Of a stretch of 64,000 nucleotides of DNA, positions 9,388-17,848 are shown one piece after another. The notes under the pieces were generated by a model. It did not search any database. It was not told where the DNA came from and saw only the letters and a list, made by a program, of their open reading frames with translations. Both the position numbers and the translations under genes were made by a program. Source of the DNA: Burkholderiales bacterium (GTDB taxonomy: Bacteria > Pseudomonadota > Gammaproteobacteria > Burkholderiales > Burkholderiaceae_D); NCBI GenBank assembly GCA_016196925.1, contig JACPWS010000021.1, positions 1 to 64,000 on the forward strand, given 5' to 3'. Within the stretch, counting starts at the first letter, position 1, and the number at the start of each line of letters is the position of its first letter.

Positions 9388-9550
9388 CCCCGTTTTCGGT
9401 AATGCCGTTCAGTTAAGCCGTATTCTTCGCTTCGTCATTCCGGCGAAGGCCGGAATCTAGTGACGTAATGGCCAAAAGACGCTGGATCCCTGCCTGCGCA
9501 GGGATGACGACTTTGAGTTTACGGCTTAACTGAGCGGTATTACCCCGTTT
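9388..9550. mobile_element. MITE-like palindromic element with 8-bp flanking duplication
   Basis: Between clsB and hslR lies a compound palindrome. Outer arms GGTAATGCCGTTCAGTTAAG (from 9398) and CTTAACTGAGCGGTATTACC (9525-9544) enclose two dRS3-like hairpins facing each other (GTCATTCCGGCGAAGGCCGG from 9434; GGATCCCTGCCTGCGCAGGG from 9484). The whole is flanked by the direct repeat CCCCGTTT at 9388-9395 and 9543-9550, which looks like a target duplication. No coding capacity, so movement would need a transposase in trans. Confidence 0.6.
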
Positions 9551-9570
9551 GCAGGCTTTTTTTTCATGAA

Positions 9571-9651
9571 AATACTCCCCCCTAGTATTTATGGGGGGCC
9601 TTTGTTTTCGCGGACGACAGGGCGATTTTTATAAAAAAAAGGGGGAGTATC
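9571..9651. repeat. ATACT-N7-AGTAT repeat element, copy A
   Basis: The dyad ATACTCCCCCCTAGTAT starts at 9572 and is followed after about 50 bases by the inverted half GGGGGAGTAT (9641-9650). Between them GCGGACGACAGGGCG (9610-9624) is the near-complement of CGCGCTGTCATCAGC at 52633-52647, and spacing agrees, so the two loci are diverged copies in opposite orientation. The dyad core resembles operators of the CsoR/RcnR/FrmR family (TACT, G/C run, AGTA). Confidence 0.5.
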
Positions 9652-9812
9652 TTGTTTCCACGGCCGATTCCCGGGCTGCCGCCGCGTCGCGGGCGCGCCA
9701 TGCATGTGCGCCGCGACAAATACCTTGTAATTGCCTGTGCCCTGCAATACATTGCAGAAAATAGAATGAACGTATTAAAAATTCACCTACTACGACGAAA
9801 ACGACGAGAGCG

Positions 9813-10190
9813 ATGAGCGACAGCATCCGTATCGACAAATGGCTGTGGGCCGCCAGATTTTTCAAGACCCGCAACCTGGCCAGCGCCGCCGTGGAACTCG
9901 GGCGCGTGTTGCAAAACGCGCAGCGCGTCAAGCCGGCGCGCAGCGTCAAGCTGGGCGATCTGATCGCGATCCAGCAAGAGCAGCAAGCGTGGCAAGTCAG
10001 GGTCTTGCGCATCCTGGATGTGCGCGGCCCGGCCAGTGTGGCGCAGACCATGTATGAAGAGACCGCCGACAGCGCCGCCCAACGCGCTCAGGCGGCAGAA
10101 CAGCGGAAATATTTCCGCGAACCGGGCGCGACGCTGCGCGGCCGTCCGACCAAGCGCGATCGCCGCCAGATCGACTCTACCCGCGACTGA
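9813..10190 (+). CDS. hslR: heat shock protein 15 family RNA-binding S4 protein
   Basis: The 125-residue protein opens with the S4 RNA-binding domain (IRIDKWLWAARFFKTRNLA, residues 5-23) and continues with GDLI as in Hsp15. In E. coli Hsp15 binds free 50S subunits that carry a nascent chain and helps recycle stalled ribosomes. The basic tail (RKYFREPGATLRGRPTKRDRRQ) is typical of the family. The 270 bases upstream carry repeats and only weak promoter-like sequence. Confidence 0.88.
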   Translation: MSDSIRIDKWLWAARFFKTRNLASAAVELGRVLQNAQRVKPARSVKLGDLIAIQQEQQAWQVRVLRILDVRGPASVAQTMYEETADSAAQRAQAAEQRKYFREPGATLRGRPTKRDRRQIDSTRD

Positions 10191-10245
10191 GGCCGGCGCC
10201 ACGAGGAAAATAAATAGATACTCTCCTCTAAAGGCGGAAACGGGT

Positions 10246-10288
10246 TTGACTTTTAATGCGTCGTGCTTAATAGTACGAGCGTTCGATT
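10246..10288 (+). promoter_or_regulatory. promoter and overlapping operator of the TetR gene
   Basis: TTGACT (10246-10251) is followed after 17 bases by AATAGT (10269-10274). The -10 region lies inside the 20-bp dyad AATAGTACGAGCGTTCGATT (10269-10288), in which seven of nine base pairs of the arms are symmetric. A dyad over the -10 box some 60 bases before a TetR gene suggests autorepression (inference). No second copy of the dyad was seen in front of the beta-oxidation genes. Confidence 0.55.
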
Positions 10289-10349
10289 AATTCATTTGTT
10301 TGCATCTACCCGGTGTAAACAAAGAGCATTTCAACACAAACAATGTAAT

Positions 10350-10973
10350 ATGAATATGACATCGAAATTCATGCGTAAAGGGGAATTGACCCGCGCCGCC
10401 ATCCTGGATGTCGCGCTGGACGCCGCCAGCCGCGACGGCATAGAAGGCCTGACCATAGGCTTGCTGGCCGACAAAATGAACATGAGCAAGTCCGGCGTGT
10501 TCGCCCATTTCGGTTCGCGTGAAGATTTGCAGATAGAGGTGCTGAAGCTGTATCACCATCACTTCGAGCAAGAGGTGTTCTATCCGAGCATGAAAGAAGA
10601 GCGCGGCTTGCCGCGTCTGCAGTCGATGTTTGCATTGTGGGTCAAGCGCGTCACGGTAGAAATCGCGTCCGGCTGTATCTATATCAGCGGCGCGGCCGAA
10701 TACGATGACCGCCCCGGCCCTATCCGTGACGAGTTGGTCGGCATGGTGCACGCCTGGCAAGGCGCCTTGCACCGCGCGGCGATCCAGGCGATCGAGCTCG
10801 GGCATTTGCGCGCCGATGTCGATCCCGACCAGATCGTGTATGAAATGTACGGCCTGATACTGGCACTGCATCACGATGCGCGTTTCCTGCGCAAACCGGG
10901 CAGCGTCGACCGGGCCGAGGCAGGCTTTGAACGAATGATTGAATGTTACGCGCCGGTGCCTGAAGCTGTCTGA
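10350..10973 (+). CDS. TetR family transcriptional regulator
   Basis: The 207-residue protein has an N-terminal TetR helix-turn-helix (TRAAILDVALDAASRDGIEG then LADKMNMSKSGVFAHFGS, roughly residues 14-57) and a ligand-binding C-terminal domain. It precedes an acyl-CoA dehydrogenase gene by about 70 bases and heads a cluster of beta-oxidation genes, so it probably senses acyl-CoA like other TetR-type fatty acid regulators; this is inferred from context. Three in-frame ATGs (10350, 10356, 10371) are possible; no good ribosome-binding site picks one. Confidence 0.88.
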   Translation: MNMTSKFMRKGELTRAAILDVALDAASRDGIEGLTIGLLADKMNMSKSGVFAHFGSREDLQIEVLKLYHHHFEQEVFYPSMKEERGLPRLQSMFALWVKRVTVEIASGCIYISGAAEYDDRPGPIRDELVGMVHAWQGALHRAAIQAIELGHLRADVDPDQIVYEMYGLILALHHDARFLRKPGSVDRAEAGFERMIECYAPVPEAV

Positions 10974-11044
10974 AACACCGGCGTCGCTGTTAGCTTTTCC
11001 TTATCCTCATCTACCGTTTTACCATTTGCCGTCAGGAGAAAAAC

Positions 11045-12835
11045 ATGGGTCAATATATCGCTCCCTTGCGTGATATGCAGTTTGTGTTGCATGAGCTGTT
11101 GAAAGTCGAAGATGAATTGAAAGCTTTGCCTAAGCATGCCGAAGTCGATGCCGACATCATCAACCAGATTCTGGAAGAAGGCGGCAAATTCACGTCCGAA
11201 GTCTTGTTCCCGCTGAACCATAGCGGCGACCGCGAAGGCTGCCACCACGACAAGGCCGAGCACACCGTCACCACCCCGAAAGGCTTCAAGGAAGCCTACA
11301 ACCAGTACGTGCAAGCCGGCTGGCCGGCATTGTCTTGCGACCCGGAATACGGCGGCCAGGGTTTGCCGCTGGTGCTGAACAATTCGTTCTACGAGATGAT
11401 GAACTCGGCCAACCAGGCCTGGACCATGTATCCCGGCCTGTCGCACGGCGCCTACGAATGCATCCACGAGCACGGCACGCAAGAGCAGAAAGACGTCTAT
11501 CTGCCTAAGCTGATTTCCGGCGACTGGACCGGCACCATGTGCCTGACCGAGCCGCATTGCGGCACCGACCTCGGCCTGCTGCGCTCGAAAGCCGAGCCGC
11601 AGGAAGACGGTTCCTACAAGATCAGCGGCGCCAAGATTTTCATCTCGGCCGGCGAACACGACATGTCGAACAACATCGTGCATCTGGTGCTGGCGCGCCT
11701 GCCGGGCGCACCGGAAGGCTCGAAAGGCATCTCGCTGTTCATCGTGCCTAAGTTCTTGCCGAACGCCGACGGTACGCTGGGCGCGCGCAACCCGATTTTC
11801 TGCGGCGCGATCGAAGAAAAGATGGGCATCCACGGCAATTCGACTTGCCAGATGAACCTGGACGGCGCCACCGGCTGGCTGATCGGCGGCCCGAACAAGG
11901 GTCTGAATGCGATGTTCGTGTTCATGAACGCGGCCCGCCTCGGCGTCGGCATGCAAGGCCTGGGCTTGACCGAAGTCGCCTACCAGAATGCGCTGGTGTA
12001 CGCCAAAGACCGCATCCAGATGCGCAGCTTGTCCGGCATCAAGGCCGCCGACAAGCCGGCCGACCCTATCATCGTGCACGCCGACGTGCGCCGCATGCTG
12101 CTGACCGCCAAGGCTTACGCCGAAGGCGCGCGCGCTTTCTGCTCTTACGTCGCGCTGCAACTGGACAAGGAACTGAACCACCCGGACGAAGAAGTGCGCA
12201 AGGATTGCGCCGATGAAGTCGCGCTGCTGACCCCGGTCATCAAGGCCTTCATCACCGACAATGCCTGGACGTCGACTTCCGAATGCCTGCAAGTGTACGG
12301 CGGCCACGGCTTCATCGCCGAATGGGGCATGGAGCAATACGTGCGCGACGCCCGCATCAACATGATTTACGAAGGCACCAACACCGTGCAATCGCTCGAT
12401 TTGCTCGGCCGTAAAATCCTGATGGACAACGGCGCCAAGCTGCGCAAATTCGGCGCGAAAGTGCAGAAGTTCGTGGAAGAAAACGGCACCGATGAAGCGA
12501 TGGCGGAATTCGTCACGCCGCTGGCCGAGCTGGGCGACAAAGTCACCAAGCTGACCATGGAAATCGGCATGAAGGCTTTCCAGAATCCGGACGAAGTCGG
12601 CGCCGCCGCCGTGCCTTATCTGCGCGTAGTCGGCCACCTGGTGTACAGCTACTTCTTCGCGCAAATGGCGAAGATCGCGCTGGCCAAGCAGGATTCCGGC
12701 GACAACTTCTACAAATCCAAGCTGGCGACCGTGCGCTTCTACTTCGCCCGCCTGTATCCGGAAACCGCGATGCTGATCCGCCAGGCCCGTTCCGGCGCTG
12801 CCAATCTGCTGTCGCTGGAAGCGGATTTGTTTTAA
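11045..12835 (+). CDS. acyl-CoA dehydrogenase (long form)
   Basis: The 596-residue flavoprotein catalyses the first step of beta-oxidation, forming the trans-2-enoyl-CoA. The acyl-CoA dehydrogenase core is clear: MCLTEPHCGTDLG (substrate/FAD region, near residue 165), KIFISAGEHD, and the C-terminal VYGGHGFIAEWGMEQYVRDARI followed by YEGTN with the catalytic-base glutamate region. The extra C-terminal domain of about 130 residues marks the long group common in Burkholderiales. A CAGGAG ribosome-binding site precedes ATG 11045. Followed after a palindromic repeat by the bifunctional dehydrogenase/hydratase gene. Confidence 0.94.
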   Translation: MGQYIAPLRDMQFVLHELLKVEDELKALPKHAEVDADIINQILEEGGKFTSEVLFPLNHSGDREGCHHDKAEHTVTTPKGFKEAYNQYVQAGWPALSCDPEYGGQGLPLVLNNSFYEMMNSANQAWTMYPGLSHGAYECIHEHGTQEQKDVYLPKLISGDWTGTMCLTEPHCGTDLGLLRSKAEPQEDGSYKISGAKIFISAGEHDMSNNIVHLVLARLPGAPEGSKGISLFIVPKFLPNADGTLGARNPIFCGAIEEKMGIHGNSTCQMNLDGATGWLIGGPNKGLNAMFVFMNAARLGVGMQGLGLTEVAYQNALVYAKDRIQMRSLSGIKAADKPADPIIVHADVRRMLLTAKAYAEGARAFCSYVALQLDKELNHPDEEVRKDCADEVALLTPVIKAFITDNAWTSTSECLQVYGGHGFIAEWGMEQYVRDARINMIYEGTNTVQSLDLLGRKILMDNGAKLRKFGAKVQKFVEENGTDEAMAEFVTPLAELGDKVTKLTMEIGMKAFQNPDEVGAAAVPYLRVVGHLVYSYFFAQMAKIALAKQDSGDNFYKSKLATVRFYFARLYPETAMLIRQARSGAANLLSLEADLF

Positions 12836-12844
12836 GCCGTTCAC

Positions 12845-12952
12845 TCCTCCCCCTTCAAGGGGGAGGTTGGGTGGGGGATGGGTTTCTGCTAAGTAGCTCT
12901 TTGTCAAATGAAACCCATCCCCACCCTAACCCTCCCCTTGAAAGGGAGGGAA
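12845..12952. repeat. palindromic repeat, second copy of the 6765-6859 family
   Basis: Arms beginning CCTCCCCCTTCAAGGGGGAG and containing GGGGGATGGGTTTC pair with their near-complement up to about 12952, around a loop of roughly 24 bases. Sequence and layout match the inner palindrome at 6765-6859. It sits between two genes that should be cotranscribed, so it would form a strong stem in the mRNA. Confidence 0.8.
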
Positions 12953-12987
12953 CCTTCAAGTTAATCGCAGTTCACATGAGGTTAAAA

Positions 12988-15390
12988 ATGACCAATTTCA
13001 TCGTTAAAAAAGTCGCCGTGCTCGGCGCCGGCGTGATGGGTGCGCAGATTGCTGCCCACTGCATCAATGCCAAAGTTCCTGTCGTACTGTTCGACCTGCC
13101 GGCCAAGGAAGGCCCTAAGAACGGCATCGTCTTGCGCGCCATCGAAAACCTGAAGAAACTCAATCCTGCGCCGCTAGGCAACAAGGATGACGCCGCCCTG
13201 ATAGCAGTCGCGAACTACGAAGACAACCTGGACCTATTGGCCGGTTGCGACCTGATCATCGAAGCGATCGCCGAACGCATGGACTGGAAGCACGACCTGT
13301 ACCAGAAAGTCGCTTCCCATATCGCTCCTAACGCGATCTTCGCTTCCAACACTTCCGGCCTGTCGATCAACGCCTTGTCCGAAGGTTTCGACGCCGAACT
13401 GAAGGCGCGCTTCTGCGGCGTGCACTTCTTCAATCCGCCGCGCTATATGCATCTGGTGGAACTGATCCCGACCGCCGCCACCCGTCCGGAAATCATCGAC
13501 CAGCTGGAAGGCTTCCTGACCACGACCCTGGGCAAGGGCGTGGTGCGCGCCAAAGACACGCCTAACTTCATCGCCAACCGCGTCGGCATCTTCGGCATGC
13601 TGGCCACCATCCATGAAGCCGAAAAATTCGGCCTGAGCGTCGATGTGGTGGACGACCTGACCGGCAAGAAACTCGGCCGCGCGTCTTCCGGCACTTTCCG
13701 CACCGCCGACGTGGTCGGTCTGGACACCATGGGCCATGTGATCAAGACCATGCAAGACAGCTTGCAGGACGATCCTTTCGCCGCCGCCTACAAGACGCCG
13801 GAAGTGCTGGCCAAGCTGGTCGCCGCCGGTGCGCTCGGCCAGAAATCCGGCGCCGGTTTCTACAAGAAAGTCGGCAAGGATATCCAGCGTCTCGATTTCG
13901 CGACGGCGCAATACGTGAGCGGCGGCGCGAAAGCCGATGAAGTCGTGGCGCGCATGCTGAAGGAAAAAGACCCGGTCAAGAAAATGAAGACCCTGCGCGA
14001 ATCGACCAATGTACAGGCGCAGTTCCTGTGGGCGATTTTCCGCGACGCTTTCCACTACATCGCCGTGCACGGCGCCACCATCGCCGACAATGCGCGCGAC
14101 ATCGATTTCGCGATGCGCTGGGGCTTCGGCTGGAACGTCGGCCCTTTCGAAACCTGGCAAGCGTCCGGCTGGCAAGAAGTCGCGAACTGGGTCAAGGAGG
14201 ACATTGATGCTGGTAAGGCGCTGTGCAATACGCCGCTGCCGGCCTGGGTATTCGACGGCCGCACAGGCGTGCATACCGCTGAAGGTTCCTGGTCGCCAAG
14301 CAGCAACAGCTATGTGCCGCGCTCTAAGCTGGCCGTGTACGAGCGTCAGGCCTTCCGCGCTCCGGTATTGGGTTCCGGTGCTGCCACCGGCGCGACCGCC
14401 GGCGCCACCTTCTTTGAAGACGACTCGGTCCGCATCTGGCACCAAGGTACAGCTGACAAGCGCGACGACGTGCTGATCTTGTCGCTGAAGACCAAGATGC
14501 ACGTGATCGGCCCTGGCGTGATCGAAGGCATGGAAAAAGCGATTGCCGAAGCCGAGAAAAATTACAAGGGTCTGGTGATCTGGAGCGCCGATGCAGCCGA
14601 AGGCGGCGCCTTCTCGGCCGGCGCCGATCTGCAGGCGATGCTGCCGCTGTTTATGTCGGGCGGCGTGAAAGCGATCGAGCCTGCCATCAGCCGTCTGCAA
14701 CAAGCGCATCAGGGTCTGAAATACGCGAACATCCCGGTGGTGGCGGCAGTGTCCGGCCTGGCGCTGGGCGGCGGTTGCGAACTGATGATGCACGCGGCGA
14801 AACGCGTGGCGTCTATCGAATCGTATATCGGTCTGGTGGAAGTCGGCGTCGGCCTGATCCCGGCCGGTGGCGGTTTGAAAGAAGCGGCAGTGCGCGCAGC
14901 GAAAGACGCCAAGGGCACCGATATCCTGCAATTCCTGAAAAATTACTTCACCAATGCGGCGACGGCTGCCGTTTCCAAGTCGGCGCTGGAAGCCAAGAAG
15001 ATGGGCTATCTGTCGGAAGACGACGTGATCGTGTTCAACCCTTACGAATTGCTGCACGTGGCCAAGGTGGAAGCGCGCGCCATGTTCGACGCCGGCTATC
15101 GCGCACCGCTGAAGGCGCCGGTCAAGGTCGGTGGCCGCTACAGCATGGCGACCATCATGGCGCAACTGGTCAACATGCGTGACGGCGGCTTCATCTCCGC
15201 CCACGATTACAAACTCGGTGCGATGATCGCAGAAATCGTGTCCGGCGGCGAAATCGAAAACGGCAGCATCGTGAATGAACAATGGTTGCTGGATCTGGAG
15301 CGCAAGGCGTTTATGGAATTGCTGAATCATCCAAAAACCCAGGAGCGCATCATGGGCATGATGCAAACCGGCAAACCTGTACGTAACTAA
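12988..15390 (+). CDS. 3-hydroxyacyl-CoA dehydrogenase / enoyl-CoA hydratase (FadB/FadJ-type fusion)
   Basis: An 800-residue bifunctional beta-oxidation enzyme. The N-terminal half is the NAD-dependent dehydrogenase (VAVLGAGVMGAQIAAHC, residues 8-24; FCGVHFFNPPRYMHLVE). The C-terminal part holds a crotonase domain with the oxyanion-hole stretches FSAGADLQAML and VSGLALGGGCELMMHA (about residues 535-605). The order, dehydrogenase first, is the reverse of FadB and FadJ of E. coli, which is usual for the Burkholderiales protein. ATG 12988 with GAGGTT upstream begins at the conserved MTNFIVKKVAVLG; the longer frame runs into the palindrome. Confidence 0.94.
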   Translation: MTNFIVKKVAVLGAGVMGAQIAAHCINAKVPVVLFDLPAKEGPKNGIVLRAIENLKKLNPAPLGNKDDAALIAVANYEDNLDLLAGCDLIIEAIAERMDWKHDLYQKVASHIAPNAIFASNTSGLSINALSEGFDAELKARFCGVHFFNPPRYMHLVELIPTAATRPEIIDQLEGFLTTTLGKGVVRAKDTPNFIANRVGIFGMLATIHEAEKFGLSVDVVDDLTGKKLGRASSGTFRTADVVGLDTMGHVIKTMQDSLQDDPFAAAYKTPEVLAKLVAAGALGQKSGAGFYKKVGKDIQRLDFATAQYVSGGAKADEVVARMLKEKDPVKKMKTLRESTNVQAQFLWAIFRDAFHYIAVHGATIADNARDIDFAMRWGFGWNVGPFETWQASGWQEVANWVKEDIDAGKALCNTPLPAWVFDGRTGVHTAEGSWSPSSNSYVPRSKLAVYERQAFRAPVLGSGAATGATAGATFFEDDSVRIWHQGTADKRDDVLILSLKTKMHVIGPGVIEGMEKAIAEAEKNYKGLVIWSADAAEGGAFSAGADLQAMLPLFMSGGVKAIEPAISRLQQAHQGLKYANIPVVAAVSGLALGGGCELMMHAAKRVASIESYIGLVEVGVGLIPAGGGLKEAAVRAAKDAKGTDILQFLKNYFTNAATAAVSKSALEAKKMGYLSEDDVIVFNPYELLHVAKVEARAMFDAGYRAPLKAPVKVGGRYSMATIMAQLVNMRDGGFISAHDYKLGAMIAEIVSGGEIENGSIVNEQWLLDLERKAFMELLNHPKTQERIMGMMQTGKPVRN

Positions 15391-15416
15391 GGATTGCGCA
15401 AACATTTCAAAACATA

Positions 15417-15481
15417 ACCGCGCAGAGAACGCAGAGTAAAAACACGCGATATTCCTCTGCGTACTCTGCGCCTCTGCGGTG
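15417..15481. repeat. GCAGAG-rich inverted repeat
   Basis: The arms ACCGCGCAGAGAACGCAGAG (from 15417) and CTCTGCGTACTCTGCGCCTC (from 15455) are near-complements. It is another short palindromic repeat in the spacer between two beta-oxidation genes and probably belongs to a dispersed family. Confidence 0.6.
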
Positions 15482-15534
15482 AGATTTTTATCTGTTTTTA
15501 TTTGCGTAAGACCTAACTAATTGAGGTACCCAAA

Positions 15535-16731
15535 ATGACTAAACAACTTCAAGACGCATATATCGTCGCCGCTACCCGCACTCCTATCGGCAGATCCGGC
15601 CGCGGCATGTTCCGCAACACCCGCCCTGACGATTTGCTGGCGCGCGTATTGCAATCCGCCCTGGCTGCAGTGCCGAATCTCGATCCTAAACTGATCGAAG
15701 ACGCGATCGTCGGCTGTTCTTTCCCGGAAGCCGAGCAAGGCAGCAACCTGGCGCGTATGGCCGTGCTGCTGGCCGGTTTGCCTAACACCGTGGGCGGCGT
15801 GACCGTCAACCGTTTCTGCGCTTCCGGCATCACGGCCGTGGCGATGGCGGCCGACCGCATCCGCGTCGGCCAGGCCGATGTGATGATCGCGGCCGGCGCC
15901 GAATCGATGTCCATGGTGCCGATGATGGGCCACCACCCATCGATGAACATGGGCATCTTCAAGGATGAAAACATAGGCATGGCTTACGGCATGGGCCTGA
16001 CCGCGGAGAAGGTCGCCCAGCAATGGAAGATCTCGCGCGAAGCGCAAGATGCGTTCGCCCTGCAATCGCACCAGCGCGCGATCGCTGCGCAAAACGCCGG
16101 TTACTTCGATGCAGAGACCACTTCGGTCGATATCATCGAGCGCATCCCGAATCTGGCGACCGGCCAGATCGAGCTGAAGACCCGCACAGTGAACCGCGAC
16201 GAAGGCGCGCGTCCCGACACGACGCTGGAAGGCCTGGCAAAACTGAAGGCGGTATTCGCCGCCAAGGGCAGCGTCACCGCCGGCAACAGCTCGCAGACTT
16301 CCGACGGCGCCGGCGCCCTGATCCTGGTCAGCGAAAAAATCCTGAAGCAATTCAACCTGACGCCGTTGGCGCGTTTCGCCTCGTTCGCGGTGCGCGGCGT
16401 ACCGCCGGAAATCATGGGCATCGGTCCGAAAGAAGCGATCCCTGCGGCTTGCCGCGCCGCCGGCATCACACAAGACCAGATCGACTGGTTCGAGCTGAAC
16501 GAAGCGTTCGCGGCGCAATCGCTGGCCGTGGTGCAAGACCTCGGGCTCGATCCGGCCAAGGTCAATCCTATGGGCGGCGCGATCGCCCTCGGCCACCCAT
16601 TGGGCGCGACCGGCGCGATCCGTTCCGCCACCACCATCCACGCCTTGCACCGTAACAATCTGAAGTACGGCATGGTGACCATGTGCGTCGGTACCGGCAT
16701 GGGGGCAGCCGGCATTTTCGAACGCATGTAA
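15535..16731 (+). CDS. acetyl-CoA C-acyltransferase (thiolase)
   Basis: The 398-residue enzyme cleaves 3-ketoacyl-CoA with CoA, the last step of beta-oxidation. The active-site cysteine lies in VNRFCASGITAVAMAADRI (about residue 92), the His in ALGHPLGATGA (about 351), and the second cysteine in MCVGTGMGAAG (about 381). NEAFAAQ is the other thiolase signature. It follows the dehydrogenase/hydratase gene, as in fadBA operons, with a GCAGAG repeat between. Confidence 0.95.
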   Translation: MTKQLQDAYIVAATRTPIGRSGRGMFRNTRPDDLLARVLQSALAAVPNLDPKLIEDAIVGCSFPEAEQGSNLARMAVLLAGLPNTVGGVTVNRFCASGITAVAMAADRIRVGQADVMIAAGAESMSMVPMMGHHPSMNMGIFKDENIGMAYGMGLTAEKVAQQWKISREAQDAFALQSHQRAIAAQNAGYFDAETTSVDIIERIPNLATGQIELKTRTVNRDEGARPDTTLEGLAKLKAVFAAKGSVTAGNSSQTSDGAGALILVSEKILKQFNLTPLARFASFAVRGVPPEIMGIGPKEAIPAACRAAGITQDQIDWFELNEAFAAQSLAVVQDLGLDPAKVNPMGGAIALGHPLGATGAIRSATTIHALHRNNLKYGMVTMCVGTGMGAAGIFERM

Positions 16732-16901
16732 TCGGAAGTGTCGATTCAGCTAAGCGCGACGCAATCTTTAACCTGTGATGCTCACCGTACCTGCGTACGG
16801 TTGCGCTTCTCGGTTAAACCTTGCGCCGCTCGTTACGCTCACTGCATGCTTAAATGCCGGTTCTGAAAATCGGACTAGAAAAGCAGGACTGCAAAACAAA
16901 A

Positions 16902-16936
16902 AAACCGCATAAGAAGCAGTTCTGTGCGGTTTTTTT
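16902..16936 (+). terminator. rho-independent terminator
   Basis: AAACCGCA (16902-16909) pairs with TGCGGTTT (16925-16932), followed by a T-run. It ends just before the ribosome-binding site of the hydrolase gene and probably ends transcription from the beta-oxidation cluster. Confidence 0.7.
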
Positions 16937-16949
16937 AAAAGGGGCGAGG

Positions 16950-17828
16950 ATGGAGACCGTTCACATTACGACCGCGGATCAGACGCGCTTGACCGCGAAA
17001 AAATTTACGCCGCTGGGTGAGGTGAAGGCGGTCGTGCTGATGCCCGCCGCGATGGGCGTCAAGCAGAGTTTTTATGCGCCGTTCGCCGAATTCCTGGCCG
17101 AGCATGGGATGGCGGTGCTGAGTTTCGATTATCGCGGTATGGGGGAGTCGATTCCCGCCGCTTATCAGAAATCCCTGCGCGGCTTCGACGCAACGATTTT
17201 TGACTGGGCCGAGCAGGATTACAATGCGGCGCTGCACGCGGCCAAAGCCTGGCAGCCTGAGGTACCCTTGCTGGTGGTCGGGCATTCGCTAGGCGGGCAA
17301 TTGCCGGGGCTGGTGCCGGACATTCATCTGATCGACGGCATGCTGACCATAGGCTCAGGCAGCGGCTACTGGCGCGAAAATTCGCCGCAGCTCAGGCGTT
17401 TTGTCTGGCTGCTCTGGTATTTTCTGGTGCCCTTGTACACCAGCTTGTGGGGCTATTTCCCCGGCAAGAAAATGCGCAAGGTCGGCGACTTGCCGAAAGG
17501 CGTGATTTATCAGTGGTCGAGATGGTGCCGCAGCCCGCATTATTTTGCAGATAAAAAAGGGCGCCTGCTGCCGACCTGGCATCATAAGATACGGATTCCG
17601 ATACTCGCCCTGAGTTTCACCGACGACGAAATGCTGAGCCGGCGCAGTATCGACCGCCTGCACGATTATTACTGCGCCGCTGAAGTCGAACGCCGTTACA
17701 TTCACCCCAGGGAAGTCGATGCCGCAAGGATAGGCCACATGGGATTTTTCCGGCCGGAGTTCCGTCACACACTGTGGCAACAAGCCTTACAATGGCTGGC
17801 CGCCGCACCATACAAACGCGTCATTTAA
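16950..17828 (+). CDS. alpha/beta hydrolase family protein
   Basis: The 292-residue protein has an alpha/beta hydrolase fold: VVLMPAAMGVKQSFYAPFAEF, SFDYRGMGES, and the nucleophile elbow VVGHSLGGQ (GxSxG, Ser near residue 113). A late Asp (FTDDEM) and the His in RIGHMGFFRPEF complete a likely triad. Relatives are called 'serine aminopeptidase domain' or YheT-like hydrolases; the substrate is unknown. ATG 16950 is preceded by GGGGCGAGG. It is 20 bases upstream of the enoyl-CoA hydratase gene, so both are likely cotranscribed. Confidence 0.87.
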   Translation: METVHITTADQTRLTAKKFTPLGEVKAVVLMPAAMGVKQSFYAPFAEFLAEHGMAVLSFDYRGMGESIPAAYQKSLRGFDATIFDWAEQDYNAALHAAKAWQPEVPLLVVGHSLGGQLPGLVPDIHLIDGMLTIGSGSGYWRENSPQLRRFVWLLWYFLVPLYTSLWGYFPGKKMRKVGDLPKGVIYQWSRWCRSPHYFADKKGRLLPTWHHKIRIPILALSFTDDEMLSRRSIDRLHDYYCAAEVERRYIHPREVDAARIGHMGFFRPEFRHTLWQQALQWLAAAPYKRVI

Positions 17829-17848
17829 AACACAAGAGACTACACACT

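Noticed and set aside
13234-15405. Long open frame antisense to the dehydrogenase/hydratase gene
   Set aside because: Same compositional artefact; no domain is visible and the plus-strand gene is certain.
16740-16860. Possible small RNA or repeat after the thiolase gene
   Set aside because: A short CGTAC-CTG-CGTACG palindrome is visible but no promoter or fold that would support a gene.
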